Part shown: piece after piece, positions 11,880 through 22,939 of the stretch
Position numbering within the stretch: position 1 is the stretch's first letter
Layout: each line of letters starts with the position of its first letter
Assembly (NCBI GenBank): GCA_050084985.1
Contig: JBITNC010000001.1
Coordinates: 14,818,001-14,882,000, forward strand
DNA length: 64,000 bases
From: Nageia nagi
Lineage: Eukaryota; Pinophyta
Direction: 5' to 3'
Translations under genes and position numbers: made by a program
Notes under the pieces: model-generated
Told to the model about the DNA's origin: nothing
The model's database searches: none
Seen by the model: only the letters and a program-made list of their open reading frames with translations

Positions 11880-12310
11880 TTTGACTCCATAGCTTCCTCT
11901 TTTGTGATGATTAGGGTAAAAACATGCTCCCTTACTAGCAAGTGTATCATCAATTTGATTAAACTTCTAAGAATGGGGACAAAATTGATTTTTGAGAATG
12001 ATTCAAGTAGATTACAAAACCTATTTCTATAATTCTTTAAATAATGATGCTTTGCATTGATCTTGTATTTAACTTGATTTATGAATAACTTAGAATCTCC
12101 ATGGACTATTAGGCATCTAATACCCATACTAATGACCTTAAATAACCCTAAATAGAGAGTTTCATATTCAGTAGTATTATTAGTACAATTCTATGTAAAT
12201 CTAAAACAAAATCTTCTCATATGTCCATTAGGTGACTTAAAAACAACAACAGCACCACAACCATATTTACATAGTTACATCAAAGTACATTGTCCATACT
12301 TCATGCTCTT
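11880..12310 (-). pseudogene. Element A second RNase H (plant/archaeal type), upstream of RT
   Basis: On the minus strand a WTMYFD start is followed by a CTNNTTEYE block and then IVHGDSKLFINQV, the spaced Asp...Glu...Asp pattern of the RNase HI type found as an additional domain in Tat-group gypsy elements. Here it lies between protease and RT, whereas the ordinary gypsy RNase H of A is in its usual place after RT (5400-5800). Element C has the same arrangement. Stops are present at 12127 and elsewhere. Confidence 0.75.
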
Positions 12311-12329
12311 TTTCAACTAAGACTAAGAT

Positions 12330-12960
12330 TGGTTGAACATTCTATGTAAACAATAGTTTCCCATGCAAACATTAGTGATTTGATAATTAAGATCATTTTT
12401 TAAAAGTATCTCAATGATCAGTAGTGACTCCATGAGTGGATCCCTTTCAAAAATTTTTGCTTGCTCATATTCATCCATACAACTTTGTTTAGTGATCTTT
12501 GTAAGATGAACATTTTTGGTATGCTCATTTGGAACCTTGACATACTTGTTCTTAAAGGGAAGTAGGAGATGTGTATAATCTAGAGCTAAATAACCTCCTA
12601 ACTTAGTAGTTAATTCTTTGGACAAGCATATTCCAAATAGAAGTAGAATATCAACTATAATAATATCTTGAATGATACAAATATTAGAGAATGCATTTAG
12701 AGTTATACTAAATCCTTTTATACTACCAATCACATTAACTAGTGAAGAATCTAACTATATGAATCCATCAATGCATTGAGTTATGTACAATTTCATTTCA
12801 TCTGAAAAAGCTTTGGGAATGATAGTATTAGTAGCTTCAGTATCAATCATACAATTGTTAACAACCCAACCTTCTACTCTAAGAGACAAATAGAATGATG
12901 GTCTTCTTATACCTATTGGAACTAGATGGACATCATCAAAATTTGTAAATACTACATTTC
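12330..12960 (-). pseudogene. Element A aspartic protease and linker (broken)
   Basis: The active-site region near 12870-12830 (minus) reads CMIDTEATNTIIPKA, where the usual motif is D-T/S-G; glycine is replaced by glutamate. Downstream, the block with LFGICLSKELTTKLGGYLA and then HLLLPFKNK is a recurring protease-end motif of this group. A matching block occurs in element C near 31700. The protease would cut the gag-pol polyprotein. Confidence 0.7.
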
Positions 12961-12969
12961 CTCATTAGT

Positions 12970-14574
12970 AATTTTCTTACTATTTTTTAACTTCAAAGCT
13001 TCTTGTAAAAGATCTATCTAACTAGGTATTCTCAATGCATCAAACATAGTCATTCTAAAGGGTGTTCTTTTCAATTCTTCCACTATATTGTATGGAATAT
13101 AGAGAACTCACTTACTTGGCTTAGCAAGCTAATGGTTCTAAATTATTGAGTAGCCTTATCCTTTTGTTATTCAATTATGAATGGATACCTCATTGGAGGA
13201 GGCCTTTATTTTTCCAAGATATCATTTCTAGCTTGAGCAGGGATTTCTTGTAACAGAAGCAATATTACCTAGGCCTTGTGAAACTTGACTTGGATGACTC
13301 AAAAGTTGATTTTTTGGATTAGGTGGTTGAAATATAGGAGCCTTAGATCTGTTTGGATTAGATGCAATTAAAGTGGATAGTTGATTTGATTAAGTAGCTT
13401 GGGTCTGTTGTAGTGCTACTAAAGTAGAGGCTCTTGTTTGTACATAATTTACCTACTCTTTAGCATAACTTGAAATCTAAAAATTCACCATAGTTATATT
13501 ATATCAAGATCTAATGCAAGTTATATCATTTAATTAGAGTGCAAACCCAAGTATTAGTGTTGATATACTATGTAAGAGTGTAACACCTAAAGCATCACTT
13601 TTTGTAGAGCTAGTTATGATTGCATTCTCCATAGCTTTGGGAGCAAGAAGCTACTCTACTTGATTATTCATAGGCTAGAATCTTGGCTGATACTGATTAT
13701 CATATCTTCTAAATATTTGGCCTTAATTTAGCTCTCTTGCAAAGTGAGTTTATTTTTTAGGTTCGTAATAGTTATCTCCAGTTACCTTCTCATCTCATCC
13801 TCTTATGAGTTTGAACTAGTACTTGTACTTATTGATGCAAGAGCTAGGAGTGTTGGTACTTGGTTCTAATAAATAGGTTTAGGAGAAGGAGGTGGTAAAG
13901 CTATTACTCTTGGATGATTAATCTATAAATGAGGTTGCTTTGGATGTAGATTAGTAAATAAGGTCATGATGATCTTGGTTGCATCTTTCCTGAGGAGATA
14001 AACATGTGTTCAATAGTTTTACCTATTTGGTAGACTTGTGGGAAAGTATCCCCATACATAACAATCAACACATTTATATCTAAATGGAAAGCTTTTCTAT
14101 AGTATACCAAGGCTTGAGCATTGGTTGGTCTAATTCTTATTGGAATGGATTTTTAATTTTTCTCAAATCTAATATTAAAATCATCATGAACATATTAATG
14201 GGTATGTCTTTTAATACAAGCAATAAGGTTCAAAAAGGTGCTATCATCACTATATTTAGCAAATCTCTTGATTAGAGTTTGACATAGCTCTCCTGGGTAT
14301 TTATTGATTAGGGAGTTAATGTTCTAAACCATTCTGCTACTTTTCCTTCAAAAGAATGTAATAACAATCTAGTCTTGATAGTTTCATTAGTGATATAAAA
14401 ACTAGAGGATAAAAGAGATACATCTTGATAATGTTCATATGGTGTTTTTCTTGATTCATCATACTTAGGCAATACTTTAAAGGCTACTTGGTGAATAGCA
14501 AGAGAATTAGTAGGAACTACTAATGAATTACTATTATTCCAAGCAGAGAAATCTATAGGGGTAGGTTGAGCCAT
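12970..14574 (-). pseudogene. Element A gag (broken)
   Basis: It starts on the minus strand at 14574 with MAQPTPIDFSAWNNSN and continues to EGKVAEWFRTLTP (14310), a gag core ending in the hydrophobic E-W-F-x-x-L motif common in plant gag. Beyond the first stop, a long glutamine/serine/proline-rich section continues to about 13000. I found no clear zinc knuckle. The start is supported by its position just downstream of the primer-binding region. Confidence 0.68.
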
Positions 14575-14913
14575 ATTTGGACTAATTGGGTTAGATGAAT
14601 GATTTTTCTAGACTAAATCAAATATAGATGATAATGGAACTGCTCTCAGAGAGATTTGTGGAGACAAATTTTGGAAAACCTTTCTCCTAGTATTCCTTTG
14701 TGAAAGTGAAAGCTCTTGAAATCTAGGCTATTAGGAAGCACTTATGGCACTACTTCTAGTGAATCTGCAAACTAGAGCTACCAAGGTTTGAAAAAATGAT
14801 TAGTATGATAGTAGATTTTCCAATAATATCTAAGAAACCTTATAATATTTGTAGTATAATGGTTATAGCCTACTAGACACAGTTATCAAGCCTATTCATG
14901 CCCAAATGATCTA

Positions 14914-14950
14914 AGTTTTACTCGAGTCCTATTGGGCATACCAAAAATGA
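14914..14950 (-). other. Element A primer-binding region
   Basis: The minus strand reads TTTTTGGTATGCCCAATAGG shortly after the LTR end, matching the GGCACGCTCAGTGGGA and GGCATGCTCGATGGGA blocks of elements B and C in both sequence and position. Confidence 0.5.
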
Positions 14951-14959
14951 ACATTTTAC

Positions 14960-16797
14960 CATTTATTAGGATGATGTAACCTAAGGATTTGGTCTAGAAA
15001 GTTCTCCATTATTTGATAATAGTAAGGTTATTCGATGAGTAGAAGGTGATGGTACAATGCACTCATGGGTTATTTTTCTCAATCTCTAGGTTATAAGCCA
15101 ATTTCTATCTATGAAAAAGGTAAAAAGTAATAGGTAAGAGATAAAAAACTAAATTATTGAATAGTAAAATGCAAAGAACATAAAAATAAGCTAAACTAGT
15201 TAGCCCGAGCATCATTTCATAGGTAATAATACATAGCCAATACTAAGGATAGATCAACTACCTTACTCTTGGGATATTGCAATTGCAATACATAGCCACA
15301 ACTTTAAACAAAGCTTCATACATAACAATTACAAAATAAGATGACAATCATAGAATGCAAAGGGGAAAATACCATAATATTGCATTATCACATATTAAAA
15401 TAATTCTTATAATAGGCAACTTTGCTAAAATGTATGACCTTTTGAACTTCTAATAGTCCACTATTTATAATATTCTATATACCATAGGTGGTTATCCACC
15501 ATTAATAACTTTAACTACTTCTTTGACTAAGAATAAAATAAACTCAAATATTTATAATATGTATGGAAGGATCTACAATTGTAACTAATTATTGAGCATG
15601 GTCCTGATGCAATACCAATTCTTGGAATCTACAAACCTTCAATATTTGTACCTATCTAGCCATAATTAGTCACTTTTATCTTTGACCATGGTCCATCTAA
15701 AACTATTTTTGAATTTATGAGGTATGGTCTTCCATCTCTATAAGTACAATCAAACTATCTTAGTAGTTAGAGGCCACCTAACTCTCTATAACCATTAAAT
15801 ACTTCTATTTGTAGTGCCAATGCCAAATACTATAAGGATGAAGGAAGATGTAACCATTCAAACCTAAGAGTGAACTATTGCTTCCATAATAAAATGAGTT
15901 ATAGTCAAAACATTAATAAAGTCTTGGGGATCATACACTCTTGATTAAGTGGACCTAGGTGTTCACCTCCTCTTACAATATTTATTTTTTCTTGGTGGAT
16001 CTTGTTATACCTTAGAGGGGATTGTTGAATTCTAAAATACATATGGAACTTATCACCTATCTACATCTCCTAAAAGGTGTGATGTCATCACTCAAAACTA
16101 GTGGGGATTATTGAATGTAGAATTGTTAACATCTCCTGCCATGTAAACCTTCTAAACTACCCAATGATGAAGGCATCTAGCACCTACTAATTTTTATCAA
16201 AATGTACAACATCATCATTGGAATTTCACGAGCCCTATTTACTTCAACTCTTATATCATTGCCTGTTATATGACTTAACCTAAAATTAACACTTAGATAC
16301 AATAGGGCCTAAAATAATCCCTAGACTATACTAGACCTAAGCATAAACAACCAGACTTGTAATAGGTCCTGAACTTGACTTAGACAAATATATAGACTCT
16401 ATTCAATACTTCCTAGAAATTACTTATCTAATTTCTACAACAAGATACTCTTCTCATCATAAGACTTATAAACTTTACTCAGACATCACTTAGGTAAGTT
16501 ATGACAAAAAACACTCTCCTTTAAACAAAATATATCTCCAAGTGATATTCCACTAATTAAGATCCAAAAATAACTTGAGCATGACCAAGTGCTAATTGAG
16601 AAAACATACAACACTAGACTCTTAAGAAAAATACAAAGTATATACAATGTAAACTCAGGACTAAACTTTATACAAGTATTTACAATTAACAGAAAGAGAA
16701 ATGAGAATTATAGAAGGGATTTTATTAGGAGAGAAGAATGAATGAATGAAAGAATAATGAATATAAAAAATATTACCCATTAGAATGTCATTCTACA
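14960..16797 (-). repeat. Element A 5' LTR (proposed limits)
   Basis: The inner limit is set by alignment with the LTR-leader junctions of B and C. The outer limit is set by the point where F2-homologous sequence begins, where the plus strand reads TTCTACA before AGAATAACAGTAAGC. On the minus strand the LTR would therefore begin TGTAGAATGACATTC. No partner LTR is in the window, so the limits cannot be confirmed. The stretch has no coding signal. Confidence 0.5.
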
Positions 16798-16806
16798 AGA
16801 ATAACA

Positions 16807-17100
16807 GTAAGCAAGAAATTAAGACCACTAATACTTTGAAAAAGAAAGAAAGTGATAATAAGCATTGTATTCATTGTGATAAAGATGGTCATGTTGATGA
16901 TAAATGTTGAAAATTTCATCTAAAATTATGTCCATATAAGAAAAATATAAGGAGAAAATTATGCTATGACTCTTAAATGTGAGCATGTTGAGGGAAGTTC
17001 AAATGTTGATGAGAAACTAAATTGTTCATCCATTTAAAAAGTTGAAGAATATCAAGATATTGAAGTACAAAGGATTCATTTATTCCATCTCAAAATCCAA
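16807..17100 (+). pseudogene. Element F2 gag C-terminal zinc knuckle
   Basis: The sequence encodes CIHCDKDGHVDDKC (16861-16910), a perfect C-x2-C-x4-H-x4-C knuckle, followed by a stop where F has tryptophan. The rest of gag is missing. In F the same knuckle has lost both leading cysteines (Cys to Tyr), so F2 keeps the better version of this motif. Confidence 0.8.
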
Positions 17101-17530
17101 ATTAATAAAACAAGAGTAGATTGCATTATTAATCCAAGTTCCCAAGAAAATTTTATTTCAAAATCTATGGTAAGTAATTTGAGATTGAAAACTTTCAACC
17201 ATCCAAATCCATATCATTTAGGTTGGGTGCATCATAATGCTAGTTTGCAAGTCACTAAATAATGTAAGTCAAAATTTGTTATTTGTTCAAAGTGCATTAA
17301 TGAAGTTGTGGTCAATATTTTTCCTTTATACATTTATGGTATTATTATCAGTAACCCTTATATGTGAGATAGAGATTCTATTTATTAGAGAAAATTGAAT
17401 AAATTACAATTAGTGAAAGATGGAAAGGTGTTTTTAGCTAGTGCACATAAAAGCCAAAAAAAGCTACCTTTGGTCATTTCTAGTCAAGTAAAATTCCTTA
17501 TAAATGATTCTAAAAATTTGTGTTGATCAT
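17085..17530 (+). pseudogene. Element F2 aspartic protease (broken)
   Basis: RVDCIINPSSQENFIS near 17105-17160 stands where D-x-G-S-Q is expected in this protease type, so the catalytic aspartate has become asparagine. The following fold, with NHPNPYHLGWVHHNASLQV, matches element F at 41100-41210. A stop lies inside (TAA after VTK) and others follow. Confidence 0.7.
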
Positions 17531-17759
17531 GGTGAAAATGGGAGCTTCTAGTGTGATGAATATCATGTTTTCAATAACTTGCAACATTGATTTTAGGTTG
17601 TTAATAGTGTTCAAAAGAGAATAATAGATGAAGAAATTTCTCTCAAAGTTTACTAACTTATTTGTAGAGCCATAGGGATTACCTTATATGCAAGATATAT
17701 AGCATAATATTCAATTATTACATGATGCTTTATTGCCCAATATATCTTTTTAACAATAA

Positions 17760-18520
17760 TAAATTTTAGAGTAAGAAGGGATAAAGAGGTAGATTCAGGG
17801 GTTGGTTTATCAAGGTGTGATCAGACCAAGTACATTTCCATGTGGATCACCTATTATTTTGGTTCCCAAGAAGGATCAAACTTGGAGGATGTGTATTGAA
17901 TATAGAGTACTTAATAAAATTACCCTCAAGAATCACTATCCTTTTCCTTAGTTAGATGATATTTTCAATCAATGGCAAGAGGCAAGATTCTTCACTAAGC
18001 TAGACTCGAGGAGTGGATATTACCATGTTCAAATCAAGGAGGAATACATTTGGAAGATTGCTTTCAAAAAAATAAAATACCTATTTGAGTGGCTAATTTT
18101 TCCATTTAGTTTTTGCAATGCACTATCACATTTATGAGGGTAATGACTGATGTGCTTCATTCATTAATTGATTCTTTTGTCATTGTATACTTGGATGATA
18201 TTCTTATTTATAGTTCTACTTGGGAAGAACATGTTGTACATCTTAGACAAGTGTTTTTAATCTTTGCATAGGGATAAGTTGTTGTTAAAAATGTCTAAAT
18301 ATGAGTTTGGCAAAGAATCTTTGGTGTATTTTGGCCATGTTATTGGTCCTAGAAAACTTAATATATATATTAGTAAAGTGTTATAGTATATTAACCAAAG
18401 CCAACTAATGTAACTGAAGTGAGGAGCTTCTTAGATGTTGTCCAATATTTGAAAATGTTTAGTATTGATTTTTCTCATTTTGCTTCACCTTTACATGATA
18501 TAACCAAAAAGAGGAAAGTG
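17760..18520 (+). pseudogene. Element F2 reverse transcriptase (broken)
   Basis: Recognisable blocks in order are: [14 protein letters not shown]-like and NHYPFP, then LDSRSGYYHVQIKEE, then the catalytic YLDD of [15 protein letters not shown] (about 18180), then SKYEFGKESLVYFGHVIG. The catalytic YxDD is intact, but several stops and frameshifts interrupt the frame. Confidence 0.8.
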
Positions 18521-18965
18521 TTCCAATGGGGAAACAACAACAAACATATTTTAATACCTTGAATCAAAAGATTATTAGTGCACTCATGATAGCACTTCAT
18601 GATTTGCAGAAGCCATTTGAAGTTGATACTTATGCAAGTGACAATGCCATGGGGGCCATTTTGTTACAAGAAGGTCAACCAATTTTTTATCATTCCAAAA
18701 AAATTATTTGGGCTATTTCAAATTATCCTACTTATGATAAGTAAATGTATGAATTGGTTAAAGCTATTAAAAAGTGAAAAAATTACTTAATGGGTAAAGA
18801 AACAATCATTCATACTAATCATCAACCATTAAAGTACTTACAAACTCAATTAAAATTGTAACAAACTAGATAGTATAGATGGATGGATTTTCTACAATAA
18901 TTTCATCTTATGATCAAATATAAGAAAGGAACATAAAAAAAGGTTGTTGAAATGCTTTCTAGAGC
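18520..18965 (+). pseudogene. Element F2 RNase H (broken)
   Basis: The open stretch at 18526-18744 encodes KPFEVDTYASDNAMGAILLQ, the start of the gypsy RNase H with its first catalytic Asp in the ASD motif, and then PIFYHSKKI. After a TAA where F has AGG or AAA, it continues through HTNHQPLKYLQTQ to VVEMLSRA near 18960, the end of the domain. Confidence 0.78.
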
Positions 18966-19129
18966 ACTTATACATGCAAATTACATGCCATCAACAACAT
19001 GCAATACTAATTTTAAGTTGTTAATAGCATGCAAACAGGGGCCAGTGAATTTGCTCTTAGTGCTAAAATCTCTTTCTTTTCTTTTTGGGTCATTTTTAGA
19101 GGCATATGTGTAGGATCTTGACTTCAAAT

Positions 19130-20340
19130 AGGTGTATGAGTAGTTATCTTCATTTAGGACTAAGTATGAGTGCTTGGATGATTTTCATTTACAAAATGGA
19201 CTTCTTTATCATTTTAATGCATTATGTGTACCTATAGGTGAAGGGATTAGATTGATTAGTAAAGCACATACTACAAAGATTGTGGATATTTTGGTTGGAA
19301 AGACATTGTGCAATTTACAAAGATATGTATATTAGCCAAAGATGCAAGATCAAGTTAACAAGTACATAAGGGAATATTCTTTATGTTGCACCAGTAAGCT
19401 AAGTAATAGGAAATTAGGTTTGTATTAGCTACTTTCAATAACTTAACATCCATGGGAGTGTGTCTCAATGGATGTTGTGTGAGGATTGCCTATGACCAAG
19501 AAGGTCATGATTATTTATTTATGGTTGTGGATAGATTTATCAAGATGTGTGTTTTGGTTCCATGTAAGAATACTATAATGGGACAAGATGGTACAAATTT
19601 ATTCTTTTCTCATGTTTGGGTTCATTTTGGATTTCCTACTTCTATTATTTCAGATAGAGATAGTAGATTTTTGGACAAGTTTTGGACATGTTTGTGGGAA
19701 AATATGGATAAAAGGTTGAAGATGAGTACTTCCTTTCATCCTTAAATATATGGACAAATTGAGGTGGTGATGAAGATAGTGGTTCAAATCTTGAGGGCTT
19801 ATTGTGGCAAGCATCATAAGTCTTGTAATGAAAATCTTGAATATATCCAACATTCATACAATAGGACAATTCATCCTTCCATTATTAAGAGTCCTTTTGA
19901 TATTTTTTTTGGTTATTTACCACCTTTAACTTTTGATTGTGTGTTTGGAAAGCAAAAGGATGAAGTATATTCACTTGAGAAAGAAGAAAAGCTAGCTAAA
20001 AAGTTTGTTGAAAGATTATGCAAACTCATTTGAAAATCTAAGAGCAACTTAAAATAAGCCAATATAAGAACAAGATGAGACATGAAAAATATTGATTTGA
20101 CTATAAGTTTCATGTGGGATACCATGTTTGGTTGCCTCTTAGTATGAAGAGATTCCAAGGACCATACAAGAAGTTGAAACCTATAAGGTATGGACCATTT
20201 GATATTATGGAGCAAGTCGATGAGAATGCTTTTAGATTGAATCTATTGGTATATTTGAACATATTTTTGATTATGAATATGGAACATTTAAGATTATATG
20301 ATACATCTATGTTGATTGAATATGAAGCAAGTTTAAATTA
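19130..20340 (+). pseudogene. Element F2 integrase (broken)
   Basis: The N-terminal zinc region is degenerate; a CCTSKLSNRKLGL block follows. The core (19452-19745) has EGHDYLFMVVDRFIKMCVL with the first Asp, and then FPTSIISDRDSRFL with the second. The C-terminal part (19764-20341) shows HSYNRTIHPSIIKSPFDIF, then VWLPLSMKRFQGPYKKLKPI and RYGPFDIMEQVDENAFRLNL. It is colinear with F at 43117-44358. Stops break it into at least four pieces. Confidence 0.8.
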
Positions 20341-20369
20341 GATTTTTCCATCTCTTGATGACATAGATC

Positions 20370-20545
20370 CTAATAATGTGCATGAACTCAAGGAGGATTC
20401 CATATTACAAAAGAAGGTTCATGCTATAAGAAGAGGTTAGACAGAGCTATGGTTGGTTGGATTAAAGGGAAAAAAGCCTAATAAAGCCAAGTGGATGGAT
20501 AATTCTAGGGTTTGGGAGTTGTATCCTCATTTATACATTTATGGG
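20370..20545 (+). pseudogene. Element F2 chromodomain-like tail
   Basis: After integrase the sequence encodes SILQKKVHAIRRG, a stop, then ELWLVGLKGKKPNKAKWMD and a WELYPHLY motif. The pattern (I-L plus basic strand, W/Y-L-V-x-x-K-G, A/T-x-W) is that of a chromodomain at the end of gypsy integrases, which can guide insertion to chromatin. Key aromatic positions differ, so this is only chromodomain-like. The same tail exists in F. Confidence 0.5.
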
Positions 20546-20562
20546 ATCAAATGCCTTCTCAT

Positions 20563-20572
20563 TGGAGAGATG
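20563..20572 (+). other. Element F2 polypurine tract
   Basis: TGGAGAGATG lies directly before the 3' LTR; in F the equivalent is GGGGAGGTG. It is the plus-strand primer site. Confidence 0.6.
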
Positions 20573-21299
20573 TGATTCAAATTGTATCATGTCAAGTTGA
20601 TATCTAGAGGAGCAATACTCATTCTAAAGTTATCTTTGCTTAGAGATTGATCGAAGATTGAAATTTGGACGTGATTGGTAATAAAAATCACATCATTATT
20701 AACCTACATCTTGTATTTTTAGGTTTTTAACAACCATTATTTTAATGATTCAATAGTGGAAGTTGAATGAGTATCAGTGGTTCAAAAAGCTGAGCAATTT
20801 AGGATCATCAATTGGTATCTTGGAGACATTTTTGGGCCTATTTAAAGGCATGATACTCTCTTCATTATTCAATATTAGCTTAGAGAGTTTTAGGATTTTG
20901 GGATTGTGAATATTTGAACAAATACCAAGAGTTTATTCTAGAATTTTTATATTTTTGATGTTGTTCTTCTTGTTGTAGGAGATTGCAGTAGTGTTGTAGG
21001 ATATGGTATTGCCATTATTTTGATGGTATTTCTCTATATGCATGTAATATTGTAATATTCATAGATAATGAGAATGGAAGCCTCCAATTCCATGTTGTAT
21101 TAGGCCACATTGGATGAACCAAGGTAAATCATTATGTTGATCTTCTTGTGTGTGATTGATATTGTTAATTTGTAGTTTTACATTGTGTAATTTAAAATTT
21201 ATTTGCAATTTGATGGATCTCATAATAGTGAATGTTTTTTCATTCAAATCTATAAGTGAAGATTTGAGTATGCTATAAGCATCTAGTGATTATGGATCA
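20573..21299 (+). repeat. Element F2 3' LTR
   Basis: It starts TGATTCAAATTG and ends GTGATTATGGATCA, matching the LTRs of F (TGATCTAAATTGG ... GATTACGGATCA). Copia RT coding sequence starts directly after it at 21300. Confidence 0.88.
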
Positions 21300-22305
21300 A
21301 ATATTGAATATACACTCTATATCATGAAGAAAGGTAATGATATCCTTCTTGTATGATTGTATGTTGATGATCTCATTTATATCGGTAGTTACTCATAAAT
21401 GAATGATGAATTTAGAAGGAAAATGTGGATGAATTTGAAATGAAAGACCTTATGTTGATGTACTATTTCCTAGGATTAGAAGTGTATCAAAATTATGATG
21501 GTATTTTCATTTTTCAATATAAATATGCCAAATATATATTGTTGAAATTCGGCATGGAATATTGTAAACTATTACCCACTCCTATTTCTCATTGTGAGCT
21601 ATTATGTAAGGATGATTGGGAAGTGAGAGTAAATGTGATATCTTATAAAAGTATGGTAGGAATTATTACATTTTTCACAAACACAAGGTTTGATATTGCA
21701 TATGCAACATTAATTATATCTAGATATATGAGTGATCAATCTAAATTACATCTCAAAGCAACAAAAAAAATGTAAGATATATAAAAGGAACTACTAATTT
21801 TGGCATCCACTACCTCAAGCATGGAGATGTCAAACTTTTTGCCTATAGTGATTTCAAATTGGGGAGCAACATTGATGGTAGGAAGAGTACATCATGTCAA
21901 TGCTTTAGTCTTGGATCAAGTATGATCACATGGAACTCCAAGAACAAAGTATAGTGGCTCTTTTATCGATCAAGATTGAGTATATTCCAATCATAAGTGC
22001 TAACTCCAAAAATTATGGTTGAGAAAGTTTTTAGAGGAACTTGATGAGAAATAAAGTGATCTAACCATGTTGTTTTGTGAAAATAAGACTACAACCCAAT
22101 TGGCACAAAATCCAATCCATCATAGTATGTTAAAGCACTTTGATATGGAATACTATTTCATTCAAGACATGATGGAAAAGAATGTTTTTAAGATTAGACA
22201 TTGAAGTAATTTGGATAATTTGGCTAATATATTTACCAAAGGCATTGTCAAAGCTCAATTTTTGAATTTGAGAAATCTCCTAGTGAGTCCCCTCAACATC
22301 TAGAG
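21300..22305 (+). pseudogene. Element H1 copia RT (C-terminal part) and RNase H (broken)
   Basis: The RT part begins YTLYIMKKGNDILLV, then the catalytic LYVDDLIYIG with an intact YVDD, then FEMKDLMLMYYFLGLEVYQ and the DIAYATLIISRYM region. RNase H follows with a YSDFKLGSNIDGRKST block, a GSSMITWNSKNK motif and, near 22220, DNLANIFTKGIVKAQF. This order and these motifs are specific to copia. Stops occur at 21354, 21774 and later. Confidence 0.82.
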
Positions 22306-22311
22306 GGAGTA
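22301..22311 (+). other. Element H1 polypurine tract
   Basis: TAGAGGGAGTA directly precedes the LTR start TGTTGGGAATGG. Purine-rich tracts of this form are usual in plant copia elements. Confidence 0.75.
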
Positions 22312-22813
22312 TGTTGGGAATGGAGCCCATTCAAGTATTGCAACTATAATATTTGAGGTATATGTTTCCTAATCAATGTAGATAGGTCTAACAAACCCTA
22401 TCAAACTAGTTTATTGATCAACATGAGATAAATGATATATTGGTTACTCAATTAGTATGTAATTTTTCAACCTAATTTGTATATGGGTAGAACGTGACCA
22501 GAATGTGTGTTTCTTGTGTTTTACTTCATTGTGTGAACTTGTTATGGCTTGTAATTCTTGTTTAAGGTTGTTAGCATATAATTAAACATGTAAGGATATA
22601 ATATAACTTATTTTTAAGCTTATTCACATGGATTTTAGTTTAGTTTGTAGTAGGATAATTTTTATATGAAAAATCCATTTCTTAACTTCATGTTTTGAAT
22701 CCATGTTTCAATGTGGAACTCTATATACTTTGTAATTTCATTCTGGTGATAATTTAATGAGAATTATCTCACTTTGATACTTTAGGTATCATTCTTGAGT
22801 TTTAATATATCCA
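22312..22813 (+). repeat. Element H1 3' LTR (end approximate)
   Basis: It starts TGTTGGGAATGG immediately after the polypurine tract. The end is placed at ATATATCCA (22813) from the TG...CA rule and the start of H2 sequence shortly after. No second LTR is in the window to check it. Confidence 0.6.
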
Positions 22814-22939
22814 TTCTATAACCTATAATATACCTTATAACCTTCCCACCTGTTATCATCTAACCCCTCGAAAGCTCCTTCTCCTTCCAAGATGAGGCTT
22901 TCATAGGATCATCCATAATCTCATATGTTGGATGATGAA

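Larger units (their letters stand above)
1..16797 (-). mobile_element. Element A: Ty3/gypsy LTR retrotransposon, minus strand, 3' end outside window
   Basis: Read on the minus strand from right to left, the element has an LTR (14960-16797), a primer-binding region, gag, protease, an extra RNase H, RT, RNase H, integrase and a long downstream region that runs off the left edge. RT before integrase makes it Ty3/gypsy. Every domain carries stops or frameshifts, so it is dead. It is split at 5991/10839 by element B. Its right end meets the F2 element exactly where F2 loses its gag, so A probably inserted into F2. The matching 3' LTR and the F2 remainder should lie to the left of the window. Confidence 0.8.
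16798..21299 (+). mobile_element. Element F2: gypsy retrotransposon of the F family, 5' part missing
   Basis: From about 16807 onward the sequence is colinear with element F (from about 40745), covering the gag zinc knuckle, protease, RT, RNase H, integrase, tail and 3' LTR (20573-21299). The 5' LTR and most of gag are absent. The break point coincides with the right end of element A, so the missing part is probably displaced to the left of the window. F2 is more decayed than F. Its right flank is copia coding sequence, so F2 itself landed in H1. Confidence 0.85.
21300..22813 (+). mobile_element. Element H1: Ty1/copia retrotransposon, 3' part
   Basis: Copia RT, RNase H, a polypurine tract and a 3' LTR follow in order. 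The left part is missing because F2 sits at 21299. Its right end meets sequence of a second copia element (H2), also truncated on its left, so H1 probably inserted into H2. Confidence 0.8.

Noticed and set aside
14860-14960. Possible tRNA gene near the GGTTATAGCC...CTATTGGGCATACC stretch
   Set aside because: No cloverleaf can be formed; the segment matches the primer-binding region of element A on the minus strand.
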